Assembly: GCA_020636435.1 (NCBI GenBank)
Contig: JACJXX010000001.1
Location: 5,122,501-5,186,500 of the forward strand
Direction of reading: 5' to 3'
Length of the DNA stretch: 64,000 bases
Origin: Lewinellaceae bacterium
Lineage (GTDB): Bacteria > Bacteroidota > Bacteroidia > Chitinophagales > Saprospiraceae
Part shown: one piece after another, positions 25,419-34,160 of the stretch
Layout: each line of letters begins with the position of its first letter
Position numbering within the stretch: the first letter of the stretch is position 1
Position numbers and translations under genes: made by a program
The notes under the pieces: model-generated
The model's input: only the letters and a program-made list of their open reading frames with translations
Database searches by the model: none
What the model was told of the DNA's origin: nothing

Positions 25419-27251
25419 ATGGAGCATTTATTGAGATTAAAAGAAAGGGTTGAGATTGCTATAGAATTGGGGGAAAGCTACTATAGAGAGTTTAAAAGTG
25501 GGTACGAAGGCCTGCCTAATGCTAAGAAAGCTAGAGACTTCAAAGATATTTGTTACAACGTTGCAAAAGAACTGGTGGCATTTGCTAATGCAGACGGTGG
25601 AGAATTATTCATTGGAATCGAAGATAACAACACGGTGACTGGGCTTCCTCATTCAGAAGAGAAATTACTCGCTATTTTAGACGCATCGAGTAATTACGTA
25701 TTAAAAGATACTCCTTTGCCAATTAAGAGAAAGAATATCATTGAGTATGATGGAAAGAAAGTAATTTACTTTTCAGTAGAAAAAGGCACTAAGTTTATAC
25801 ATCAAACCAGCAAGGGAGAGTGTTTTAAGCGGGAAGACCGTGATAGTGTTCCAACTTCTGCGGATAGTATAAGAATTGTAAGAGAAGAAGCCTCATCTAG
25901 GCAGTATGACAGAACATTCGAAGATCTTGCAGCAATAACTGATTTAGACCTTTCAATAGTTCAGGCCGTAGCTATAGAAGCTACAGGCATGAAAAATATG
26001 TCTCCTGAGAAATTTCTTCAATATGTAGAATTAGCCGAATTCGATGGAGACAGGCTTAGATTAAGGAAAGCAGCACTATTGCTATTTGCAAAAAATCCAA
26101 ATAAATGGCATCCGCGCTCCAGAGTTAGGATACTAAGAGTAAATGGAACTGAGGAGAAGTCAGCCCCTGACTATAATGTAACAGAAGTAGCTGATATTTC
26201 TGGAAATATTTTTCAATTGGCAGAGGAAGGATGGGATGCTCTAAGGCCAGCATTAAGCGAAACTCGATACTCTAGCGATGGGTTATTTAAAACTCAAGTA
26301 ATTTACCCTGAACCAGCTTGCAGGGAAGCATTAATAAATGCCATAACTCATAGGGATTATAGCTTAGAAGGGAGGGGGATCGAGATAAGGATTTTTGACG
26401 ACCGGTTGGAATTTTTGAGCCCTGGCAAGCTACTTTCTAAATTAACTATCGAAGACTTAAAAGAACTGAAAGGAGCTCACGAGACGAGAAATACTTACAT
26501 CGCAAGGGTATTAAGAGAATATGGCTATATTCGAGAGTTAGGAGAAGGTATTAGAAGGATGTTTGACTTAATGAATAAGAATGAACTTGTCCCTCCAAAA
26601 ATTGAATCTCCTAACAAATCTTTCATCGTCACACTTTTTTACAAGTATATTTACACAAAGGAAGAGAAAATTTGGTTAGATAATTTTAAAGGCCTTGATT
26701 TGTCAAGAGAGCAAAAAACAGTCGTTAAACTTGGAATTAATGGAAGGCTTATTTCGCCAAAAGAAATTTTTGAACACGTTGGAATTGTAGATACGGACTA
26801 TTACAGGCAAATCCTTGAAGATTTAAGGAAATTAGGCATTTTAGAGAGTAAAGTCTCCTCAGTTGAAGCACAAAAAATGAGGCAAAAAAAAGGTGTGTCA
26901 AAGAAAAGTATTCCCAGGTTCCAAATTTCTCCTCCATCTAATGAAACACATAGAAGGCACCCTGAATTAACTACCCAAGAACAAGAAGAACAAAGGGATG
27001 ATTCAGACTACGCCAAAGTATTTGTTGCAGGGGTAGATTGGTATGTTTCTGAAAGCGAATTGGAAGCTGTTCTGTCTCAATTTGGGTCCATTTCTGACAT
27101 AATCATTCCAAGGAATCGTAATACGGGGAAATCTAAAGGTTTTGCGTTTGTTGAGTTTGAAACAAAAGAATCAGCTCAAAAAGCACTCGATTTTAGCGGC
27201 CAGTTAAAATTAAAGGATAGAAGGCTAATTTTTCAAAAGTTCAAGGAGTAA
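25419..27251 (+). CDS. Schlafen-like AlbA_2 / ATPase protein with C-terminal RNA-recognition motif
   Basis: 610 residues. Residues 15-130 are an AlbA_2 (Schlafen) domain: SYYREFKSG (acidic/basic EFK at 24-26), then AKELVAFANADGGELFIGIED. Residues 190-290 are a linker, and 295-400 a GHKL-type ATP-binding domain of the COG2865 group (EPACREALINAITHRDYS, then EIRIFDDRLEFLSPGKL). A winged-helix-like region follows (LGINGRLISPKEIFEHVG), then a charged linker, and at 531-610 a complete RRM with RNP2 (VFVAGV) and RNP1 (KSKGFAFVEF). The ATG at 25419 has AGAGG upstream; the frame stays open to 25344. The DNA is AT-rich. AlbA_2 proteins occur in anti-phage systems and Schlafens cleave tRNA; an RNA-targeting defence role is inferred from domains and from the restriction system next door. 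Confidence 0.9.
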   Translation: MEHLLRLKERVEIAIELGESYYREFKSGYEGLPNAKKARDFKDICYNVAKELVAFANADGGELFIGIEDNNTVTGLPHSEEKLLAILDASSNYVLKDTPLPIKRKNIIEYDGKKVIYFSVEKGTKFIHQTSKGECFKREDRDSVPTSADSIRIVREEASSRQYDRTFEDLAAITDLDLSIVQAVAIEATGMKNMSPEKFLQYVELAEFDGDRLRLRKAALLLFAKNPNKWHPRSRVRILRVNGTEEKSAPDYNVTEVADISGNIFQLAEEGWDALRPALSETRYSSDGLFKTQVIYPEPACREALINAITHRDYSLEGRGIEIRIFDDRLEFLSPGKLLSKLTIEDLKELKGAHETRNTYIARVLREYGYIRELGEGIRRMFDLMNKNELVPPKIESPNKSFIVTLFYKYIYTKEEKIWLDNFKGLDLSREQKTVVKLGINGRLISPKEIFEHVGIVDTDYYRQILEDLRKLGILESKVSSVEAQKMRQKKGVSKKSIPRFQISPPSNETHRRHPELTTQEQEEQRDDSDYAKVFVAGVDWYVSESELEAVLSQFGSISDIIIPRNRNTGKSKGFAFVEFETKESAQKALDFSGQLKLKDRRLIFQKFKE

Positions 27252-27435
27252 TATCACAGCAGCGAACAAAGGTTAAAACAGCAAGTGTCGATTGTCGATA
27301 AGCGTGCCGACACCTGCGTTTAGCCAACCCGGTTGGACCCTCGGCAACTCGCAATTCAAAACGACCTTCCACATTGGATGGTCTTTCCAGTGGCAGTTGA
27401 TATAGCTGATGGTCTTGATGATGTCTTTGTTCTCC

Positions 27436-28497
27436 TCACCCCTTCACCCCCAACCCCGGCCCGTCCATCGGATAAAGCACCCCTTCCTCCAGCCGGACCA
27501 TGCCCGCGAAAGGGTCGTCGATCAGGTCCAGGTGGCCGTCCAGGTCGGCGTAGAGGATGTTGGGGCGCGACAGGGCGAAGTGCAGGCCGGCGGCGATGCC
27601 GAGGGCCGATTCGTCCATGCAGCCGACCATCGCTTCTACGCTATCGGCCTTGGCCACCGAGTTGATGTGCAGGGCCTCCATGATGCCGCCCACCTTCATC
27701 AGTTTGATGTTGATCATGTCGATGCAGCCGTGGCTGGTGAGGTGGAAGACGTCCTTGAGGGTCATCAGGCTTTCGTCGGCCATGACGGGGATGGACACGC
27801 TGGCGGAGACTTCCTTGATCAGTTCGTCGTTGTGGCGGTCGGTCGGCTGCTCCAGCAGTTCTACCCGGGCCGTGCTGGTGCGTTTTATGAAGGCAATGGC
27901 TTCCTCTACGGAATACCCCTGGTTGGCGTCAAAGCGGATTTCGATGCTGTTGCCCAGCTTTTCGCGAATGAGCATTACCTTTTCCACGTCTTCGTCTACC
28001 ACCGTTCCTCCCTTGAGTTTCAAGATTCGGAAACCTTTGCCGATAAAGGCCTCGGCCCGTTCCACGGTCTCCTGTACAGGCAGAATGCCGATGGTTATGC
28101 TGGTCGGTATGCTCGTGCGAAAGCCGCCCAGGAGTTTGTAGAGCGGCTCTCCGGCCTGCTGCGCCATCAGGTCGTAGAGCAGCATGTCTACCATGGCCAG
28201 GGCGGAATGGGCATTGGGGATGTAATTCCTCAGCTCCTGCAGCAGCAGGGCGTAGCGGAAGGGATCCTGCCCTTTCAGAAAAGGCTCGATGGTGTCGTTA
28301 TAAGTGCGCACGACCATTTCGGCAGTTTCACCGGTTACCTCCAGGTCCGGCGCGGCGCAGCCCCAGCCGGTGAGGCCGTTGTCGGTGGTGGCTTTCAGGA
28401 AAACGTTGGGCGCCGTATCGATGGTTTCGTAGGCGATGGTGTAAGGTTCTCCCAGGCGCATGTGGTGCGCCCAGCATTCCAGTTGGATTATTTTCAT
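27436..28497 (-). CDS. Dipeptide epimerase / enolase-superfamily racemase
   Basis: 353 residues. The active-site set of the muconate-lactonising-enzyme subgroup is complete: KxK in LKLKGG, Asp in FDANQGY, Glu in LEQPTDRH, Asp-Glu in MADES, Lys in IKLMKVGG and the CMDES loop. It is a distant paralogue of the epimerase at 19435-20448, with a different capping domain (MKIIQLECWAHHMRLGEPYTIAYET), so a different dipeptide is probable. It is the second gene after the creatininase-family hydrolase on the minus strand, 71 bases away. A deleted copy of this gene lies 2.6 kb to the left, beyond the defence island. Confidence 0.9.
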   Translation of the reverse strand: MKIIQLECWAHHMRLGEPYTIAYETIDTAPNVFLKATTDNGLTGWGCAAPDLEVTGETAEMVVRTYNDTIEPFLKGQDPFRYALLLQELRNYIPNAHSALAMVDMLLYDLMAQQAGEPLYKLLGGFRTSIPTSITIGILPVQETVERAEAFIGKGFRILKLKGGTVVDEDVEKVMLIREKLGNSIEIRFDANQGYSVEEAIAFIKRTSTARVELLEQPTDRHNDELIKEVSASVSIPVMADESLMTLKDVFHLTSHGCIDMINIKLMKVGGIMEALHINSVAKADSVEAMVGCMDESALGIAAGLHFALSRPNILYADLDGHLDLIDDPFAGMVRLEEGVLYPMDGPGLGVKG

Positions 28498-28516
28498 GAT
28501 GTTGATGGCCTTTCTA

Positions 28517-28570
28517 AGAGCTTGTTGGGGATTTATTTTCAGCCCGAAGGATAAATTCCAAACAAGCTCT
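28517..28570 (-). other. Inverted repeat between the creatininase-family and epimerase genes
   Basis: 10-bp perfect arms AGAGCTTGTT (28517-28526) and AACAAGCTCT (28561-28570), loop 34 bases. The right arm includes the creatininase stop codon. It could form an mRNA hairpin that separates the two genes' expression. Confidence 0.45.
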
Positions 28571-29378
28571 AATACCTGCGTTGATGCAGGTCCTCCAATT
28601 TACTACTTTTTATATCTTCTATGAACTCGACCAGATGGTTGATCATAATATCCCAGATCTGTTGCCCTTTTTGGGCGGTGGCCAGGGTGGGCGCGCCGAT
28701 CACTCCGCTTTTGGAGATTTTTTGCGTGCGCACGTACCAGGGCAGCCCGTAGGCAGAAGAAAAATCCATATAATGGCTGCCAAACTGGGGGGTCTCATCC
28801 ACCGCCTTATCCATCCTGACCATTTCCGGCCTGACGGCAAGGGTGGTGCTGGTTTCAATCTCCCCGGCGTGGATGTCGTTGAGGGTTTCCGCCAGGTGGT
28901 ACAAGTCTTTATCGCTGGTCTCTCCGGTATCGACGCATACAAAAATGTGGGCGTCCCGGTTGATCATCTGGGCGGCGAAATTGAGGGTTGGAGCATTATC
29001 TCCATGGCCGTTGAGAATGAGCAGTTTTTTGATGCCATTTTGCGCCAGGCTCATGCCAATGTCGTAGACAAAACGGGATAACGCCTCATTGCTCACGCTG
29101 ATCGTCCCTTTGAAATCCTCATGGTGATAAGATACGCCGAAGGGAATGGGCGGCAACACAAAGGGCCTGGGGTCGCTGCAGGCCTTCGCTACTTCGATGG
29201 CCAGGTGGATGGCGTCAAAATAGTCGATATCCACCGGCAGGTGAGGGCCGTGTTGCTCGATGGCGCCGCAGGGCAAAATGGCCATGTCCACCTCCTTGAG
29301 CCGCTCCTGTATCTCCGGCCAGCTGAGGTGCTCCCACATGAAGCTCAGGGGCTCGGGGTTGTTATTTTGGGTTTGCAT
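28569..29378 (-). CDS. Creatininase family hydrolase
   Basis: A 269-residue metal-dependent amidohydrolase of the creatininase/ArfB fold. Metal-binding motifs are present: ILPCGAIEQHGPHLPVDIDY (residues about 34-53: Glu, His and Asp ligands), NGHGDN (near 123) and DIHAGEIETST (near 167). There is no signal peptide, so it is cytosolic. The family cleaves cyclic or linear amides (creatinine, formamides); the substrate here is unknown. It lies directly upstream of the epimerase, so the pair may process one amide or peptide. The gene begins after a 380-bp repeat-rich gap. Confidence 0.9.
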   Translation of the reverse strand: MQTQNNNPEPLSFMWEHLSWPEIQERLKEVDMAILPCGAIEQHGPHLPVDIDYFDAIHLAIEVAKACSDPRPFVLPPIPFGVSYHHEDFKGTISVSNEALSRFVYDIGMSLAQNGIKKLLILNGHGDNAPTLNFAAQMINRDAHIFVCVDTGETSDKDLYHLAETLNDIHAGEIETSTTLAVRPEMVRMDKAVDETPQFGSHYMDFSSAYGLPWYVRTQKISKSGVIGAPTLATAQKGQQIWDIMINHLVEFIEDIKSSKLEDLHQRRY

Positions 29379-29470
29379 AATGATTTTTTTTATCTGGTTA
29401 TGGGCTGATGCCTAAAGCCCGGCAAGGTAGGTACTTCTTTAGACTTATATACAGGTACAGGTACTTATTA

Positions 29471-29689
29471 CTACGTTGGGACTTTAGATCTACCCTGAAA
29501 TATTACGCTCCGGAGCTTCTCGCAAGGTTATGCCTATCGATTCTACCAACATCAGTGCCCCGCTGGGGCTATTTCGAGCCTGTTGAAAGGCCCGGAGGGT
29601 CGAAAATGCCGGTAGGATCAGGCATTTAAAAGCCATTGAAGCTCCGGAGGAGCGTAACGTGAGGCGTACGTTTTAAAGTCCCAAAGTAG
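29471..29689. repeat. 219-bp element with imperfect terminal and inner inverted repeats
   Basis: Outer arms CTACGTTGGGACTTTA (29471-29486) and the complement of CTACTTTGGGACTTTA (29674-29689) match at 15 of 16 positions. Inner arms TACGCTCCGGAGCTTC (29504-29519) and 29638-29656 match with a 3-base bulge. There is no coding capacity. A related outer end lies at about 38438-38475. It fills the gap 29379-29761, which otherwise shows nothing. It could be a MITE or a REP cluster. Confidence 0.6.
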
Positions 29690-29761
29690 AATTATGTAGT
29701 GATCAAAAATCAAACATCAAAAATTTCAACCTGCTTGAAAAGGTGGCCGCAAATGTACTAC

Positions 29762-31702
29762 CTACTCCCGCACTGCCTCATACAACACTTCATGAATCCT
29801 GGGCCGGATGTTCAGCCGGTAGATTTTAGGGTTGTCCCGGGTGGGATAAACCCGGTTGGACATAAAGACATACAGCAGCCCATTCTTCGGGTCGGCCCAG
29901 GTGAAGGTGCCGGTGTATCCGGAATGGCCGAAGCTATCCGGGCTGGCGGCCTCCGCCACGGAGCTGTCCTTGGGGTCGTACTCGATCAGGGGTTTGTCGA
30001 AGCCCAGGCCGCGGCGGTTGCCGGTTTCGCAATACTGGCAACGGGTAAATTCCCGGGCCGATTCCTCCGCAATATACTGCTCTCCGGCGTAGGCGCCGAA
30101 GTTCATGTACATCGTCATCAGCTTGGCCAGGTCGTTGGCGGAGGCAAACAGCCCGGCATTGCCGGAGACGCCCCCCATCATGGCGGCGCCCTCGTCGTGC
30201 ACCCGCCCGTGGAGCAGCGCCATTCGAAAAAAAGTGTCTCTTTCGGTCGGCACGATGCGCGATTGGGGGAAGAAGCGCAGTGGGTTGTAGGTAATGGTGT
30301 AAGCGCCCAGAGGATGGTAGAAAGTTTTTTTCAGGTAGCGTTCGAAATCCTCGCCGGTAAGCTCCGCCACCATCTCGGGCAGGAGGTAGAAAAGCAATCC
30401 GGAATATACGTAGCCTTCCTTTTCATTCAGGGGCGATTTGCGGATGGCCTTGTAGATCTTTTCCTTGTAATTGCGGTGCAGCCAAAGGCTATCCGTCACA
30501 TAGACCGGGAAGCGGGCGGAGGAGTCCGTTTTGAAAGTACACCAGCGGAACCGGAAGTCATTGATGCGTTCATTATCCCATCGTTTTTTCCAGGGGTAGC
30601 GGGCATTGCCGCGCAGGGTGCCTTTCCAGTAGGGAATCCAGGGCAGCAGCCGGGCGTTGTGGGCCAGCATAGAACGGAAGGAGAGCGTATCCTTATTGGA
30701 GCGGCCGAGCTGGGGGAAATACTGCTTCAGCGGTGCGTCCAGATCGAACTTGCCCTGGCCGTGCAGGCGCATCAGGGCGGGCAGGGCGGAAGATATTTTG
30801 GTAACAGAAGCGAGATCGTATATATCGGTGGCCTGAACGGCCTGCAGGCTGTCGTAGGTATGGTAGCCGAAGGCTTTGTGGTACACGACGTTGCCATCTT
30901 TGGCCACCAGCACCTGCGCGCCGGGGAACGCCCCGGCCCGGATGCCTTCTTCGACGATGGCCCGGATGCTGTCCTCCAGCAGTTGGGCGTCCATGCCGGC
31001 ATAAGCCGGCGGGGTATAGCGCAGGCGCAACCCTCCTTCACTTTCCAGGCCGTCGCCGCGCCGGAAGCTGGTGTTTTGCAGCGGGGCCGGCATTTTTGCC
31101 CTGGCGCCCAGGCCGCCAAAGATGATCTGTGCCGCCACGCTGGGCGCATACTCCAGCCGGTTGGGGGCAACGATCAGCCTTTGGGATTCCATCAGGCCCG
31201 GCGCCATGCGGAATACGGTTCCGTCGCCGTGGATGACGACAATGGCGCGCTCATATCGCCCGATAGCTTCCAGCAGGTTTGCCTGTTGGTAGGAGGGCGG
31301 CAGTTGCCCGCCGATGGAATAATCCATCACCTCCACGATGAGCAGGTTGTATTCTTTTCCCAGTTCCTGCAACCAGGCTTCGGCCTCCGCCTCGCTGCTC
31401 GCAAAGGGCAATTCGAGCCGGGCAACCGGCATATACCGTTGAAGCGTGGGGTAGAAACTGTCGGATAGCGGGCGGCCAACGCCCAGGTAGGCGATGCGCA
31501 AGGTATCCAGCCTTCGCAGGGGAATGAGCTGGCCTTCGTTGCGCAACAACGTTACGGCCTGTTCCGCCTGCCGGAAGGCCGCCGTGCCGTCGCCCGGCTG
31601 CTCCGGCTGGGAAAGGGCCGGGTTGGCGCCCGCCAGCAAAAAGGCGAGCAGTAGAAAAAGGCTTGCACTTATATCTGGCCTTGTTTTCTCATTTGCAAAC
31701 AT
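29762..31702 (-). CDS. Serine hydrolase (class C beta-lactamase fold) with an N-terminal GH3 C-domain-like segment
   Basis: 646 residues, exported (signal peptide about 10-31, ending NPALSQ). Residues 38-205 resemble the C-terminal domain of GH3 glycosidases (AEQAVTLLRNEGQLIPL, then RIAYLGVG), without the GH3 catalytic barrel. Residues 240-640 are a class C beta-lactamase/esterase domain: Ser299-x-x-Lys302 (LASVTK), a YSG in place of the usual YxN, and HSGYTG as third motif. In Bacteroidota, fusions of full GH3 plus serine hydrolase are about 1,000 residues; here the barrel is missing while the signal peptide is present, so the loss is not a truncated 5' end. It is divergent from the PBP4 gene, with about 54 bases between starts. 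Confidence 0.88.
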   Translation of the reverse strand: MFANEKTRPDISASLFLLLAFLLAGANPALSQPEQPGDGTAAFRQAEQAVTLLRNEGQLIPLRRLDTLRIAYLGVGRPLSDSFYPTLQRYMPVARLELPFASSEAEAEAWLQELGKEYNLLIVEVMDYSIGGQLPPSYQQANLLEAIGRYERAIVVIHGDGTVFRMAPGLMESQRLIVAPNRLEYAPSVAAQIIFGGLGARAKMPAPLQNTSFRRGDGLESEGGLRLRYTPPAYAGMDAQLLEDSIRAIVEEGIRAGAFPGAQVLVAKDGNVVYHKAFGYHTYDSLQAVQATDIYDLASVTKISSALPALMRLHGQGKFDLDAPLKQYFPQLGRSNKDTLSFRSMLAHNARLLPWIPYWKGTLRGNARYPWKKRWDNERINDFRFRWCTFKTDSSARFPVYVTDSLWLHRNYKEKIYKAIRKSPLNEKEGYVYSGLLFYLLPEMVAELTGEDFERYLKKTFYHPLGAYTITYNPLRFFPQSRIVPTERDTFFRMALLHGRVHDEGAAMMGGVSGNAGLFASANDLAKLMTMYMNFGAYAGEQYIAEESAREFTRCQYCETGNRRGLGFDKPLIEYDPKDSSVAEAASPDSFGHSGYTGTFTWADPKNGLLYVFMSNRVYPTRDNPKIYRLNIRPRIHEVLYEAVRE

Positions 31703-31756
31703 ATATCGTATATTTTCGTGTTCTGGGAAAACAAATATCCGAAAATCATTCCACCT

Positions 31757-33079
31757 ATGCGCCTGAAGCTGCTATTCATCTTATTACTGCTGGGCTTTGC
31801 CCTTCACGCTCAGAAAGGTAGCGATAAAAAGCTGAACGGCCTGAGCCAGCTCTTTAGCAGCTCAGAAGTATTTCCCCGCATCTTTTCGGGCTTTGCCCTT
31901 TTCGATCCGGAAAGCCAAAGCATGGTCTTTGAAAAAGACGCGGACAAATATTACACTCCCGCTTCCAATACCAAAATCCTTACCTTTTATACCGCCCTGA
32001 AAGTGTTGGAAGATTCCATCCCCGCCCTGCGCTACATCGAAAAGGGCGACTCGCTCATCTTTTGGGGGACGGGCAACCCTCTGTTCCTGCATCCGGCCTT
32101 GCCACAGGACAGCAGCCTGCTGAAATGGCTGCGCGACACAAGCCGGCAGTTGTTCTTCTCCGCCCACAACTTCCGGGAAGAGCGCTTCGGCCCCGGCTGG
32201 GCCTGGGATGACTACAACGATTATTACCAGGCGGAACGGTCGGCCTTTCCCATTTACGGCAACACGGCCTTTTTCGAGCGCGACAGCCTGGCGGAGGGCT
32301 TTGTAGCTCACCCTCGCTACTTCCAGAACCACATTGCCTTCAATCCCCGGCTGGACAACCACCGCCCCCTCATCCGGCGGAGGGAGCACGCCAATGTTTT
32401 CGAATACAACAGCCGCGCCCTCACCGGCCTCCCTTTTGCCCGCGAAGTGCCCTTTGTAACTACCCCGGAGGTGATCGCCACCCTGCTGGCCGATACGTTA
32501 GGGCGGCCCGTGCAATTGATCGATCTGATGAACGTGGTTCCGAAAGAGGCCAAAACCCTTTACTCGCCCATCCCCGACACCCTTTACCGCCGCCTGATGC
32601 AGGACAGCGACAACTTCATCGCCGAACAACTGCTGCTGGCCTGCTCCGAAAAGGTGAGCGGTAGCCTGGACGGCCAGGAGGCCATCCGCTACGCCATTGA
32701 TAGCCTTTTCCGGAACGTCCCCGATACCCTCGTCTGGCGCGACGGCTCAGGGTTGTCGCGGTACAACCTGTTCGCCCCGCGCTCCATAGTGGGCATCCTG
32801 GAGCTGATCTACCGGGAGTTGCCGCAGGAGCGCCTCTTCAGCATCTTCCCCGCCGGCGGCGTATCGGGCACCATCCGGGATTTGTATGCCGATACGCAGC
32901 CCTATGTTTACGCCAAAACGGGAACCCTCAGCAACCGCCACTGCCTGAGCGGTTACCTGCTGGCCCAAAGCGGCAAGGTGTACATCTTCAGTTTTATGAA
33001 CAATAATTATCTGGGGAGCAGCACGCCGGTGAAGAAGGAAATGGAGAAGGTTTTGCGTTATATTAGGGATAATTTTTAA
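31757..33079 (+). CDS. dacB: D-alanyl-D-alanine carboxypeptidase/endopeptidase, PBP4 (DacB) type
   Basis: 440 residues with a signal peptide (1-19, ending LHAQ). All three penicillin-binding motifs are present: Ser70-x-x-Lys73 (PASNTK), SxN in QDSDNFIAEQLL and KTG in YAKTGTLS. The large insertion between the first and second motif is typical of the PBP4 class. It trims or cleaves peptide side chains of peptidoglycan in the periplasm. ATG 31757 is chosen over 31718 because the signal peptide begins there. Its divergent neighbour is another serine hydrolase, which supports a cell-wall role for the region. Confidence 0.93.
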   Translation: MRLKLLFILLLLGFALHAQKGSDKKLNGLSQLFSSSEVFPRIFSGFALFDPESQSMVFEKDADKYYTPASNTKILTFYTALKVLEDSIPALRYIEKGDSLIFWGTGNPLFLHPALPQDSSLLKWLRDTSRQLFFSAHNFREERFGPGWAWDDYNDYYQAERSAFPIYGNTAFFERDSLAEGFVAHPRYFQNHIAFNPRLDNHRPLIRRREHANVFEYNSRALTGLPFAREVPFVTTPEVIATLLADTLGRPVQLIDLMNVVPKEAKTLYSPIPDTLYRRLMQDSDNFIAEQLLLACSEKVSGSLDGQEAIRYAIDSLFRNVPDTLVWRDGSGLSRYNLFAPRSIVGILELIYRELPQERLFSIFPAGGVSGTIRDLYADTQPYVYAKTGTLSNRHCLSGYLLAQSGKVYIFSFMNNNYLGSSTPVKKEMEKVLRYIRDNF

Positions 33080-33093
33080 AAAAGTACAACGAG

Positions 33094-33924
33094 ATGTGGA
33101 AACGGGCAAGTGTGAGATCATTGACTAAAGACATCTCCTTACTGCTGTGTTTATCCTTCATTGCCGTCAGCAGGAGCGCCGGCCAGCAAGGCGCCGAATC
33201 CGTGTTGCTGCTGCCCCAACTTCTGTCTTGTGATAAAAAACCGGTAATCGGCCCGGTGCATTCCATTACCGAAAAGCAACCTGACCCGCTCCATGAGAAG
33301 AAGATGCTTACCGTCGCTTACATGGAGTTTAATGAACAGGGGCGAATACAAATGATGGAATACAAGCGTCATGGCGTCCGCACGCATTACAACTATCTGC
33401 CTGATGGCCAGCTGCATAGCACGGTTAGTTATTTCAAAGGGGCGCCCCTGGATTCGGTTGTCTATGCATATCGCGATGACGGAAAGGTACGCGCCACTTT
33501 ACACTACGGCCCGGATGGGGTGACGCTGCAAGAGGTAAAACAAACGCACTATGACACCACCGGGATGCCTGTAAAGGTGTCGGCCAGAAATGTGCGGCGC
33601 ACCATGATTGAAGAAGTAATCGGCATAGATGAAAACTATATCGTCATTTCCTGGCGGGTCGATAGCCTGCCTCCCCAGGTATTCCGATACCCTTTCGACC
33701 CGGAGCATGGCTGTGTCATCAGTTATGACCGCCGCATTGAGGATGCTACAGGAGAAAGGGTAATGGAAATAGGAGAAGGGCCGGGCTGGATATCCATACA
33801 AGAATACGAATATGACGAAAGAGGCAACTGGACGGCATGCCGCTACTACAATGTGAAAAAAGGCAAAAAACTGCGGCCAAAGGATATGTACCTTATGCGG
33901 GTGCGGGAGATAGAGTACCGGTGA
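33094..33924 (+). CDS. Secreted protein with YD-like repeats, unknown function
   Basis: 276 residues. A hydrophobic stretch (ISLLLCLSFIAVSRSAGQ, about 14-31) is a probable signal peptide. The mature part has short repeats of the kind seen in MORN/RHS-like proteins: YMEFNEQGRIQMMEY, YNYLPDGQLHSTVSY, YAYRDDGKVRATLHY, and a final YEYDERGNWTACRYY. No catalytic motif is visible. The start lies 14 bases after dacB, so it is likely in the same transcript. Such proteins are usually periplasmic or outer-membrane, with a structural or binding role. Confidence 0.75.
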   Translation: MWKRASVRSLTKDISLLLCLSFIAVSRSAGQQGAESVLLLPQLLSCDKKPVIGPVHSITEKQPDPLHEKKMLTVAYMEFNEQGRIQMMEYKRHGVRTHYNYLPDGQLHSTVSYFKGAPLDSVVYAYRDDGKVRATLHYGPDGVTLQEVKQTHYDTTGMPVKVSARNVRRTMIEEVIGIDENYIVISWRVDSLPPQVFRYPFDPEHGCVISYDRRIEDATGERVMEIGEGPGWISIQEYEYDERGNWTACRYYNVKKGKKLRPKDMYLMRVREIEYR

Positions 33925-33927
33925 GGA

Positions 33928-34092
33928 AAAAACTGTTTCGGACCCAATGCTGTGAGGGAGGGGTGCTGGTTTTACAATGACGACCCCCAAAATGGAGAAA
34001 AATACGGCCGCCTCTACAACTGAGAAGCGGCAAAGAAGGCCTGCCCTCCCGGCTGGCGGTTGCCGACAAATGAGGAGTGGCGGGCACTGGGG
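33928..34092 (+). pseudogene. Broken FISUMP-domain (Fib_succ_major) gene fragment
   Basis: Frame 1 reads KNCFGPNAVREGCWFYNDDP, then QNGEKYGRLYN, a TGA stop, then EAAKKACPPGWRLPTNEEWR. This is the FISUMP paralogous domain (YGRLYNWEAAKKACPPGWRLPxDEEW), with the conserved Trp codon TGG changed to TGA. There is no start or downstream domain; after ALG the frame leaves the family and enters repeat DNA. It begins directly behind the preceding gene. Confidence 0.75.
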
Positions 34093-34160
34093 CTGGAAAG
34101 CACCTACCAGGATTGTATTGTCCTCATCAAAGAAGGGATATTCTGGCGGGCCTGGGTTAT

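Noticed and set aside
29699..31468. 589-codon open frame on the plus strand
   Set aside because: Antisense of the GH3/serine hydrolase gene, whose active-site motifs and signal peptide are clear; the shadow product has no recognisable domain.
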